Shown here: positions 31,606 through 37,715 of the stretch, one piece after another
Position numbering within the stretch: the first letter of the stretch is position 1
Layout of the letters: every line of letters begins with the position of its first letter
Assembly: GCA_019232665.1 (NCBI GenBank)
Contig: JAFANN010000182.1
Coordinates: 1 to 37,715 of the forward strand
Source: Caulobacteraceae bacterium
GTDB taxonomy: Bacteria; Pseudomonadota; Alphaproteobacteria; Caulobacterales; Caulobacteraceae
DNA: 37,715 nucleotides
Direction of reading: 5' to 3'
Program-made: the position numbers and the translations under genes
The notes under the pieces: generated by a model
The model's input: the letters and a program-made list of their open reading frames with translations, nothing else
The model's database searches: none
What the model was told of the DNA's origin: nothing

Positions 31606-32636
31606 CCCGAAGACCCCGCCGGCAGGCCCGTCGTCGGGCCGCGGCCCGGCGGCGTCGGTTTCCACTCAGACCCATCCTCTTTGGTGGCGGCGCCCTGCTA
31701 GCCGCCTTCGTGGCCCTGCTCGCCTTCGAGATTTGGGGACCGGGGCCGACCGCGAAGTCCGTGAGGCTAATCCTGCCTGCAGGCGGCGGCGTGCGCGGCG
31801 TCGCCGGCGACCTTGCGCACGCTCGCGTGGTCCGCTCCGGCGCCGTCTTCGTCTTTGCTGCAGAGGTATCCGGCGCGGGGCATGCGCTCAAGGCCGGCGA
31901 ATACGCCTTCGCCCCGCGCGAGAGCCTGGCCCAAGTGCTCGACGCCATCCGCCACGGCCTGGTCGTCCGCCACTTCGTGACCGTGCCCGAGGGCCTGTCT
32001 TCGGCTCAGGCCGCCGACATCCTCGCCGCCGACCCGGTGTTGAGCGGGCCGACGCCCATCCCGCCGGAAGGGTCAATCCTGCCGGAGACCTATCAGGTTC
32101 GTCGCGGCGAATCGCGAGCCGCGGTGGAAGCACGCATGCAGCGCGCCCGCGACGCCTTGCTGACGCGGTTGTGGCCGGGCCGCAAACCCGGTCTGCCTTA
32201 CCGCGACCCCGAGCAGGCGGTGATCCTGGCTTCGGTGGTGGAGAAGGAGACGGCCTTGCCGGCTGAGCGGCCGAAGGTGGCGGCGGTGTTCATCAACCGC
32301 CTGCGCCAGGGCATGCGTCTGGGAAGCGATCCGACAGTGATTTATGGGCTCACCCATGGTCGGCCGCTGGGTCATGGCCTGACGCTTTCCGAGCTCGCCT
32401 CGGACACCCCGTGGAACACCTATCGCGTGGCGGGACTGCCGCCGACGCCGATCGGCAATCCCGGCAAGGCCTCGATCGAGGCTGCCCTGACGCCGGCCAG
32501 GACCGACGACCTCTATTTCGTGGCGGACGGGACTGGCGGGCACGCCTTCTCGGCGACGCTGGAAGAGCATCAGCGTAACGTGGCCCGCTGGCGCGAGATC
32601 GAAAAGCGCACGGCCGCCGTGGGGGGAACAGGATGA
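31602..32636 (+). CDS. mltG: Endolytic peptidoglycan transglycosylase MltG
   Basis: MltG cleaves nascent glycan strands and helps set their length. The 344-residue product has a strongly basic N-terminus, a single transmembrane helix at about residues 25-45, and the YceG domain. It contains V-P-E-G-L-S-S-A-Q, L-P-E-T-Y, V-V-E-K-E-T with the catalytic Glu, L-G-S-D-P-T-V-I-Y-G, and W-N-T-Y-R-V-x-G-L-P-P-T-P-I-x-N-P-G near the end. The GTG at 31602 overlaps the fabF stop, with AAGAAAG upstream. Coupling of fabF to mltG is a conserved alphaproteobacterial arrangement. Confidence 0.93.
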   Translation: MTRRPRRQARRRAAARRRRFPLRPILFGGGALLAAFVALLAFEIWGPGPTAKSVRLILPAGGGVRGVAGDLAHARVVRSGAVFVFAAEVSGAGHALKAGEYAFAPRESLAQVLDAIRHGLVVRHFVTVPEGLSSAQAADILAADPVLSGPTPIPPEGSILPETYQVRRGESRAAVEARMQRARDALLTRLWPGRKPGLPYRDPEQAVILASVVEKETALPAERPKVAAVFINRLRQGMRLGSDPTVIYGLTHGRPLGHGLTLSELASDTPWNTYRVAGLPPTPIGNPGKASIEAALTPARTDDLYFVADGTGGHAFSATLEEHQRNVARWREIEKRTAAVGGTG

Positions 32637-33514
32637 GCGTGTCGAGCATGACGGGGTTCGCTCGCCTGGAGGGCGCCTTTGGCGACTGGACCTGGGCGGT
32701 CGAGGCGCGCTCGGTGAATGGGCGCGGCCTGGAGGTGCGCTTCCGTGGACCTGCCGGCTTCGACGGCCTTGAGCGCGCCGCGCGCGAAGCGGCCCAGGCG
32801 CGCCTGCAGCGCGGCCAGGTGGGCGTCAGCCTGCAGGCTCGCCGCCCCGAGGGCGCTCAGGCCCTGCGCATCGACGAGGCGGCGATCGGCCGCTACCTCG
32901 CGCTCGGCGCCCACCTGGTGGCGAGCGGACAGGCGGCGCCGCCGAGCCTGGACGGCCTCCTCGCCTTGCCAGGCGTGGCGCGGATCGCCGAGTCCGATTC
33001 CGACGCCGAACAGCGCGAGGCGCTGGAGACAGCCATGGCCGCCACCCTCGCCGGAGCGATGGAGGCGCTGGACGCCGCGCGTCGCGCGGAGGGCCGCGCC
33101 CTGGCTGGAGTGATGGAGCGCCAGCTCGACCAGATCGAGGCCCTGACAGCGGCTGCCCGTGCCGAGGCGCAGACCCAGCCTCTGCTGATCAAAGCGAGGT
33201 TCGAGAAACGCCTGGTGGAGCTCGTCGGGGAGGCGGCGAGCGAGGAGCGGATCGTGCAGGAGGCCGCGGCCCAGGCCGTGCGCGCGGATGTGCAGGAGGA
33301 GCTGGATCGCCTTTCTGGTCACGTCGAGGCGGCGCGCACCCTGCTGGCGCAGAGCGGCGCGGTGGGTCGGCGGCTGGACTTCCTGACCCAGGAGTTCATG
33401 CGCGAGGCCAACACCCTGACCTCCAAGTCCGCCAGCGCGGCCCTGACGAAGATCGGGCTAGACCTCAAGGCGGTGATCGATCAGTTCCGGGAGCAGGCGC
33501 AGAATGTCGAATAG
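32633..33514 (+). CDS. YicC family endoribonuclease
   Basis: YicC proteins are a family of endoribonucleases; E. coli YicC is linked to decay of the small RNA RyhB. The 293-residue product starts V-S-S-M-T-G-F-A-R and V-N-G-R-G-L-E-V-R-F, the YicC N-terminal signature. It ends with the DUF1732 segment D-F-L-T-Q-E-F-M-R-E-A-N-T-L-x-S-K-S. The middle is a long Ala/Glu-rich helical region. The ATG overlaps the mltG stop (ATGA), and gmk starts 11 nt before its stop. The yicC-gmk neighbourhood is widely conserved. Confidence 0.93.
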   Translation: MSVSSMTGFARLEGAFGDWTWAVEARSVNGRGLEVRFRGPAGFDGLERAAREAAQARLQRGQVGVSLQARRPEGAQALRIDEAAIGRYLALGAHLVASGQAAPPSLDGLLALPGVARIAESDSDAEQREALETAMAATLAGAMEALDAARRAEGRALAGVMERQLDQIEALTAAARAEAQTQPLLIKARFEKRLVELVGEAASEERIVQEAAAQAVRADVQEELDRLSGHVEAARTLLAQSGAVGRRLDFLTQEFMREANTLTSKSASAALTKIGLDLKAVIDQFREQAQNVE

Positions 33515-34142
33515 CGGGCGAGCGCATCGCGGCCTGCTACTGGTGATCTCCAGCCCCTCGGGGGCCGGCAAAACCAGCTTGTCGCGCCGGCTGATCGCCG
33601 AGTTCGCGCAACTCGAACTCTCCGTCTCCGCCACCACGCGCCGCCCTCGCCTGGGCGAGGTGGACGGGCGCGAATACCACTTCGTCGACCGCGTCCGCTT
33701 CGAGGCCATGGTTGCGAACGACGAGTTCCTCGAGTGGGCCGAGGTGCACGAGAACTGCTACGGCAGCCCGCGCGCGCCGATCCTCGAGCGCCTCGCCGCC
33801 GGCGCCGACGTGCTGTTCGACATCGACTGGCAAGGCGCCCAACAGATCCGCGCGGCGGCGCGGGCGGACACGGTGCAGGTGTTCATTCTGCCGCCGACTC
33901 TGGAGGCCCTCGCCGGACGCCTGCGCTCGCGGGCCTCCGACGCTCCGGACGTGATCGAGCGACGCCTTGCCCGCGCCCGCGAGGAGATCGGTCACTGGGT
34001 CGAGTACGACTACGTCATCGTCAACGACGATTTCGACGACGCCTACGCCCGCCTGGCCGCGATCTACCGCGCCGAGCGCGAGCGGCGCGAGCGCAACCTC
34101 TGGCTGGACGGCTTCGTAGGGGGGCTGCTGGGGGAGGGGTAG
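33504..34142 (+). CDS. gmk: Guanylate kinase
   Basis: Gmk phosphorylates GMP to GDP using ATP. The 212-residue product has the P-loop S-S-P-S-G-A-G-K-T-S at residues 16-25. It also has the GMP-binding T-T-R-R-P-R-x-G-E-V-D-G-x-x-Y-x-F block, Y-G-S-P, and D-I-D-W-Q-G-A-Q-Q-I. Lid arginines appear in L-R-S-R-A-S-D and E-R-R-L-A-R-A. It overlaps yicC by 11 nt. Its TAG stop touches a small hairpin shared with the convergent DUF2950 gene. Confidence 0.97.
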   Translation: MSNSGRAHRGLLLVISSPSGAGKTSLSRRLIAEFAQLELSVSATTRRPRLGEVDGREYHFVDRVRFEAMVANDEFLEWAEVHENCYGSPRAPILERLAAGADVLFDIDWQGAQQIRAAARADTVQVFILPPTLEALAGRLRSRASDAPDVIERRLARAREEIGHWVEYDYVIVNDDFDDAYARLAAIYRAERERRERNLWLDGFVGGLLGEG

Positions 34143-34160
34143 GGCGGGAGATCTCCGCCC
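34142..34160. terminator. Candidate bidirectional hairpin between gmk and DUF2950 gene
   Basis: GGGCGG (34142-34147) pairs with CCGCCC (34155-34160) around a 7-nt loop containing the AGATCT palindrome. The hairpin fills the 18 nt between two convergent stop codons. There is no T run on either side, so termination is only a possibility. Confidence 0.4.
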
Positions 34161-35141
34161 TCACTGATGATCCGTCGCGGCGATCTTCCATGTGTTGTCG
34201 GGATCGAAGCTCTCGATGCGGCGCGCTAGGGTCGCGGTCTCGGGCCCCAGGTTCTTCTCGAAGACGATCCCGGCCTGATTGACCATGAAGGTCATCACCC
34301 CTGAATCCCGCCACTTCGCCGGCCAGGCCAGCAGGGCGAAGCCGCCGCTCATCCGCCCGCCATTGAGATAGGTCTTCTGGCCCCCGGGGGCGCTGTGTCC
34401 CTGGGCCGTCAGGACACGGAAGTAGTAGCCTCGCAGCGGCGCGGCCCCCTCGCGGCTCGCTTCGCCATAGCCCTGGGATTCGGACAGGGCGACGCGCGGG
34501 CCCAGGGGGCTCTCCGGCTCTCCGGGACCGGCCTTCCAATAGAGCCCGTCGTGCGTCCCGGGCGTGCTCTGCACCTTGCGGGCGAAAGTTCCGTGCCCGT
34601 AGCGAGCCGCAAACTCGCGCTGGGCCATCACGAACGCCCGGCAGACGTCCATCGCGGACATCTCGTTCCGGCCGATACGGCGATCGAGGATCTGCATCTC
34701 CCCCGCCTTCAGGTCGAACGCCCACGTTCCGTCGAGGTGGACCATTGGAATGGGGTAGTGGCGGACGATCGGAATTGGGTAGGGCCAGGCCTCGGCGCCC
34801 AGGATGAGGATCTCGCGGTCCGGCCCTTCCGCCTGGAGGTGGTGGCTATGGGCGTAGGCCTGCGCCAGGCTCAGGCGAGAGTCCTTGTCCTCGACGGGAT
34901 CGCCAGAGATCACCAGGGGGTAGGATTTCGTTCCGAGCACCTCGAGCAAAGGTTCGGTGCGCCCGTCCGCCCATGCTCGCCCTAGTGCGTTGGCGGCCGC
35001 CTCAGCTGTTGCGAACCGTTTGGGTTGCGCCGAGCCGGCGGCGACCGGGCGGGCTGGGAGGAGCAGCGCCCCGCCCAGGACGACGAAAGCGGCGCCCGCC
35101 AGGGCCGCGGCGCGGCGGCGCCCGTACGTTGTCCGGCTCAT
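34161..35141 (-). CDS. DUF2950 domain-containing exported protein
   Basis: The 326-residue product has a long signal peptide (basic start, hydrophobic core to about residue 35, V-A-A). The DUF2950 (PF11453) fold follows, recognisable from F-A-T-A-E-A-A-A-N-A-L, D-G-T-W-A-F-D, R-R-I-G-R-N-E, D-G-L-Y-W, G-Y-Y-F-R-V-L-T-A-Q-G and F-M-V-N-Q-x-G-I-V-F-E-K-x-L-G. The function is unknown. The start overlaps the upstream DUF3300 stop as ATGA, and the two families are commonly adjacent, which suggests that they act together in the periplasm. Confidence 0.9.
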   Translation of the reverse strand: MSRTTYGRRRAAALAGAAFVVLGGALLLPARPVAAGSAQPKRFATAEAAANALGRAWADGRTEPLLEVLGTKSYPLVISGDPVEDKDSRLSLAQAYAHSHHLQAEGPDREILILGAEAWPYPIPIVRHYPIPMVHLDGTWAFDLKAGEMQILDRRIGRNEMSAMDVCRAFVMAQREFAARYGHGTFARKVQSTPGTHDGLYWKAGPGEPESPLGPRVALSESQGYGEASREGAAPLRGYYFRVLTAQGHSAPGGQKTYLNGGRMSGGFALLAWPAKWRDSGVMTFMVNQAGIVFEKNLGPETATLARRIESFDPDNTWKIAATDHQ

Positions 35142-36469
35142 CGCGCTCGTCCTCCCCCTCTGAAGCCGCCACCGGAAAAGCCGCCGCCGTGAAACGACGC
35201 GGCAGGAAAACTGGACGTGCGGGACGCGAAGCCCCGCTGCGCCCAGGCGCGCGCTTCAGCCCCGGATCCGAAAGACTCGAAGGTCGGCGGCGGTCGGGAC
35301 GCAACTTCAGGCCTTTCCGGAGCCCTCTCCGGGGCCCTCTGAAAACCAGCTTCCTCAGGTCCAGCCCTTCCAGGGCCAGCCCTTTCAGCGCCAGCTCTCT
35401 CAAAGCCAACCCTCTCCGAGGCTGCCCTCCCAGAGTCGTCCCTCTCAGGTGCGGCTAACCCGCGGGCCTCCCGTTGCGTGGCCGCATCAATGGCTCGGGC
35501 GTCGAGACGCGGCGGGCCCTCGGGCGACTGATACGGGACCCCGTGCCTGTGATCTGGATTGTAGACCCAGGCGCTCCGACTGCTCGCGCCCGGACCGCTT
35601 GCTCCCGGCGCCCTGGCTCCCGGCTCTCTCGCTTGCTGCCCTCGCGTTTCGGGTCCGCCTGAGTCCGATCCTCTCGCACCCGGACCGCTCGCGTTCTGTC
35701 CTCTCGCGTCCTGGCCGCGGCCCCAGCGATCGTTGTCGACCCTCAGGTAGTGTCTGCGCCAGTCGAAGGAGTCCCATCCCCAGAACAGTGGCGAGAGCGG
35801 AAACGCCGCCCAGCACCAGCCCAGGTCGCCGACCGCGCAGTCGTCGTACCAGCCGCTGAAGGTGAACGGCGGATAGTCCGGCCAGCCCCAGGGCCCGAAC
35901 ACGACGTCGGGGTCGTACGTCGGCGCATAGAGCGTGGAGTCCTCCGCCGGCGCGATGCCGATCTCGCCGTCGTCGTCGCTCACCGTCATCATGCGGTCCG
36001 AGGCCAGCCGGTTGGCGGCGTACGCCTTGGCTCGCAGCCGCTGCACGGCGTCCATCACCGCACCCGGGTCGCTGATGAAGGCCTCGCCCAGCGCTTCCGT
36101 CCACTCGATCTGTCCGTCCATCATCGCCAGGACCTCCGGCCAGGCCGTGAGCGACTTCACGCTGGGGTCCCAGTTCTGATACTGCAGCGCCGCCGCCAGG
36201 GCGTCCGGCTGAAGGTTGGCGTTTTGCGGGTCCCGACGCCATCGCTCCGCCTCCACCACCTCGAGCGGATAGGCGGCCGCCATCAGGATCTGCCCGAGCA
36301 AAGCGTCCGGATAGAGGGCGATGGGCGCCACGAGTTGTTCGAGGCGCCCTTCAGGCGGAGCGTCCGGCGACGAGGCGGGCGGAGGGCTCTCGATGTCAGG
36401 CTGTCCGCCGTGTGCAGCCGAGCCCATGGCGATCGCGGTCAGGAAGAGCGCAGCCCACACCGTCTTCAT
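35138..36469 (-). CDS. DUF3300 domain-containing exported protein with repeat-built tail
   Basis: The 443-residue product has a signal peptide (first 21 residues, A-H-G). The DUF3300 (PF11737) domain covers about residues 40-240, with L-V-A-P-I-A-L-Y-P-D-A-L-L-x-Q-I-L-M-A and Y-Q-N-W-D-P-S-V-K-S-L-T-A-W-P. The C-terminal 200 residues are low complexity (Arg/Gly/Ala/Glu-rich), built on two arrays of degenerate 15-bp repeats, and end in a G-G-G-F-x-G-G-G-F-R-G-G-G tail. The ATG at 36469 follows AAGGGCGG. The function is unknown. It is coupled to the DUF2950 gene. The 207 nt upstream hold no recognised gene. Confidence 0.9.
   Translation of the reverse strand: MKTVWAALFLTAIAMGSAAHGGQPDIESPPPASSPDAPPEGRLEQLVAPIALYPDALLGQILMAAAYPLEVVEAERWRRDPQNANLQPDALAAALQYQNWDPSVKSLTAWPEVLAMMDGQIEWTEALGEAFISDPGAVMDAVQRLRAKAYAANRLASDRMMTVSDDDGEIGIAPAEDSTLYAPTYDPDVVFGPWGWPDYPPFTFSGWYDDCAVGDLGWCWAAFPLSPLFWGWDSFDWRRHYLRVDNDRWGRGQDARGQNASGPGARGSDSGGPETRGQQAREPGARAPGASGPGASSRSAWVYNPDHRHGVPYQSPEGPPRLDARAIDAATQREARGLAAPERDDSGRAASERVGFERAGAERAGPGRAGPEEAGFQRAPERAPERPEVASRPPPTFESFGSGAEARAWAQRGFASRTSSFPAASFHGGGFSGGGFRGGGRAR
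35317..35451. repeat. Degenerate 15-bp tandem repeat array (about 9 units) in DUF3300 gene
   Basis: Units of exactly 15 nt, such as CAGCCCTTCCAGGGC (35362), CAGCCCTTTCAGCGC (35377) and CAGCTCTCTCAAAGC (35392), run in phase with the reading frame. They encode a five-residue period of E-R-A-G-x type on the minus strand. Confidence 0.8.
35587..35721. repeat. Second degenerate 15-bp tandem repeat array (about 9 units) in DUF3300 gene
   Basis: Nine consecutive 15-nt units, for example CTCCCGGCGCCCTGG (35602), CTCCCGGCTCTCTCG (35617) and CACCCGGACCGCTCG (35677), encode a Gly/Ala/Arg/Pro-rich five-residue period. The consensus differs from the first array, but the period and the pyrimidine-rich centre are the same. 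Confidence 0.8.
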
Positions 36470-36676
36470 GGTCCGCCCTTGTCGATTGGCCGGCGTCGAG
36501 TCGGCGTTCCGAAGTCGACAGTGCCGTGTCGCCCTTTTCCCAAACCGAACAATGGGGTTCCGACGGCCGCGCGCCAATGGCGCCACTCCGCGCGACGGCG
36601 CGGACGTTCCATTCAGAGCTTAAACGGCCAGGAGCGTCTCGTTCAGACGGTGGCGGCAGGCGCGCGGCGGCGCAGA

Positions 36677-37018
36677 TCAGCGCCCGGCCGGGGCCACGTC
36701 GTGATCCACCGTGATCTCCTGGAGCACGTCGAATCCCTCGAACTCTGGATGGGTCAGGGTCAGCGAGCGTCCCGACCCGGCGCCGGCGTGGGCGGCGCGG
36801 AAGGGCTCGGAGCGCGTCCAGGCTTCGAAGGCCGCATGCGAGCGCCAGATGGTGTGCGAGGCGTAGAGCACGTGATCGTCACGATCGGGGCCCTTGAGGA
36901 GGTGGAAGGCGACGAAACCAGGCACGGTCTTCAGATAGACCTCGCGATCCAGCCACCGGCTCTTGAACGCCTCCTGCTCTTCGGGGCGCACCTTGAAACG
37001 GTTCATGGCGATGTACAT
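36677..37018 (-). CDS. Antibiotic biosynthesis monooxygenase (ABM/IsdG-like) family protein
   Basis: This 113-residue ferredoxin-like alpha-beta protein has the ABM pattern: M-Y-I-A-M-N-R-F-K-V at the first strand, a helix with E-A-F-K-S-R-W, V-P-G-F-V-A-F-H-L-L, H-V-L-Y-A-S-H-T-I-W-R-S-H-A-A-F-E-A-W and S-E-P-F-R-A-A-H. Members include heme-degrading IsdG/HmoB-type enzymes and quinol monooxygenases. The H-x-x-F-E-A-W-x-x-S region is closest to the heme-degrading side, but I cannot confirm heme binding. It is a single gene, divergent from the TIR gene across a 170-nt gap. Confidence 0.85.
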   Translation of the reverse strand: MYIAMNRFKVRPEEQEAFKSRWLDREVYLKTVPGFVAFHLLKGPDRDDHVLYASHTIWRSHAAFEAWTRSEPFRAAHAGAGSGRSLTLTHPEFEGFDVLQEITVDHDVAPAGR

Positions 37019-37188
37019 GCCGGGCTCCTTTGCGGAGCAGAGATAGCACGGGAGAGCGGGCGCGGCCTCCCATTGCCCCAGTTCGCGACGCGTCGGTCCC
37101 GGTTCATCGCATGGGGGTTTCGCCCGTTGACGTACAGTTCAAGCGCCCTCAGCGTGGCGACGCCCTCGCACAGGCGGCTGCGGACTTC

Positions 37189-37715
37189 ATGACGGACATC
37201 TTCATTTCCTACGCCCGGGCGACGGTGAACGAGGCCAAGCAGGTCGCCAAGTCCCTGGGCGCACTGGGTTATGTCGTTTGGCGTGACGATCAGTTGCCCC
37301 CACATCGCGCGTATACGGACGTGCTCGCCGAACGCCTCAAGGAGGCGAAGGCCGTGGTGGTCCTCTGGTCCACGCATGCCGTCCGATCCGACTGGGTACG
37401 GTCTGAAGCCAGCAAGGCGCGAGCCCTAGGCAAACTCGTCCAGGCCAGGCTCGACAAGTCGCCCCTGCCGATGCCCTTCGATCAGATCCAGTGTGTGGAC
37501 CTGGCCGGTTGGTCCGGCGACGTGGAGGCGCCGAACTGGAAGGTCGTCCTGGCCAGTATCGCCGAATTGGTCAGCGGGGGTCGGTCCAGCGGGGACGAGA
37601 ACACGCGGACGGCGGTCGATGCGCCCGGCCTGTCGATCTGCGTCTTCCCCTTCGACAACATGAGCGCCGAGCCCGAGCAGGAGTATTTCAGCGACGGGAT
37701 CAGCGAGGACATCAT
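37189..37715 (+). CDS. TIR domain protein fused to a TolB-like domain (5' part, cut by window end)
   Basis: The frame is open to the window edge, giving 175 codons. Residues 1-110 form a TIR domain: T-D-I-F-I-S-Y-A-R at the start, V-V-W-R-D-D-Q-L-P-P, V-V-V-L-W-S-T-H-A-V, and S-D-W-V-R-S-E with Glu73 where the NADase Glu of SARM1-type TIRs (D-W-V-H-K-E) sits. After a linker, residues 148-175 (L-S-I-C-V-F-P-F-D-N-M-S-A) begin a TolB_N/FlgO-like module, the same type as in the large regulator at 23.2-25.2 kb. TPR repeats probably follow outside the window. The ATG at 37189 matches the usual TIR start; an in-frame ATG at 37111 is an alternative. The role (NAD hydrolysis or adaptor signalling) is unknown. 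Confidence 0.8.
   Translation, partial: MTDIFISYARATVNEAKQVAKSLGALGYVVWRDDQLPPHRAYTDVLAERLKEAKAVVVLWSTHAVRSDWVRSEASKARALGKLVQARLDKSPLPMPFDQIQCVDLAGWSGDVEAPNWKVVLASIAELVSGGRSSGDENTRTAVDAPGLSICVFPFDNMSAEPEQEYFSDGISEDI

Noticed and set aside
37111-37188. Upstream in-frame ATG at 37111 as the TIR gene start
   Set aside because: It adds 26 residues that are not TIR-like, has no Shine-Dalgarno, and a TTGACG -35-like hexamer lies between it and the 37189 start.
35750-37192. Plus-strand open frame of about 480 codons across the DUF3300 gene, its upstream gap and the ABM gene
   Set aside because: It is antisense to two well-supported genes and shows only Arg/Gly-rich composition.
1-37715. CtrA boxes (TTAA-N7-TTAA), given the Caulobacter-like host
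   Set aside because: Only isolated TTAA half-sites were seen; no pair with the right spacing was found by eye.
1-37715. CRISPR arrays, tRNA/rRNA genes, insertion sequences or prophage genes
   Set aside because: No evenly spaced identical repeats, transposase or integrase motifs, tRNA-like cloverleaf or rRNA sequence was seen. The only tandem repeats are coding 15-bp arrays in the DUF3300 gene.

Overview
The window is a high-GC chromosomal segment of an alphaproteobacterium, almost certainly a member of the Caulobacterales (Phenylobacterium/Caulobacter-like). The strongest marker is a full-length MipZ, the ParA-like division-site regulator of this group. Gene orders agree: TPR protein-bamB-der, purF-cvpA-radA-dnaB, rpsF-rpsR-rplI and fabD-fabG-acpP-fabF-mltG-yicC-gmk. 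No tRNA, rRNA, CRISPR array, insertion sequence or prophage was seen. Most of the window is vertically inherited core genome.

Region 1 (1-7 kb) is accessory metabolism: the 3' end of a BAAT/acyl-CoA thioesterase-like gene, a PEP-CTERM surface protein, an NTF2/SnoaL-like protein, and a tight four-gene minus-strand operon. That operon encodes a thiamine-diphosphate enzyme of the pyruvate oxidase/acetolactate synthase superfamily, an 8-helix membrane protein made of two similar halves, a gluconate 2-dehydrogenase subunit 3-like protein and a GMC flavoprotein with a clustered Cys motif. I infer a membrane-linked dehydrogenase complex in which the duplicated membrane protein, with a matching His pair in each half, takes the place of the usual cytochrome c subunit. 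This is the most interesting candidate system in the window.

Region 2 (7-13.5 kb) holds mipZ with a membrane-anchored J-domain gene, a SPOR-containing D,D-carboxypeptidase, a phasin with an operator-like palindrome and a clear terminator, and a translationally coupled RidA-GDPD-FemAB-like-GNAT operon. Region 3 (13.5-23 kb) is envelope and information processing: a YfgM-like TPR protein, BamB, a palindromic REP-like element, Der, then the minus-strand genes dnaB, radA, cvpA, purF and an SDR gene that runs convergently into the der 3' end.

Region 4 (23-28 kb) carries a large winged-helix/BTAD/TolB-like/TPR regulator, the rpsF-rpsR-rplI operon with its terminator, a DUF2059 protein and an exported peroxiredoxin. 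Region 5 (28-34 kb) is the fatty-acid synthesis cluster leading into mltG, yicC and gmk through start/stop overlaps. Region 6 (34-37.7 kb) holds a DUF3300/DUF2950 pair, with a repeat-built tail on the DUF3300 protein, a small monooxygenase, and the 5' part of a TIR-TolB-like fusion gene cut by the window edge.

Many genes overlap by 4 nt (ATGA, GTGA, TTGA), so translational coupling is widespread. Three genes are best read from TTG starts. Functions are assigned from recognised motifs and neighbour order only; no searches were run.
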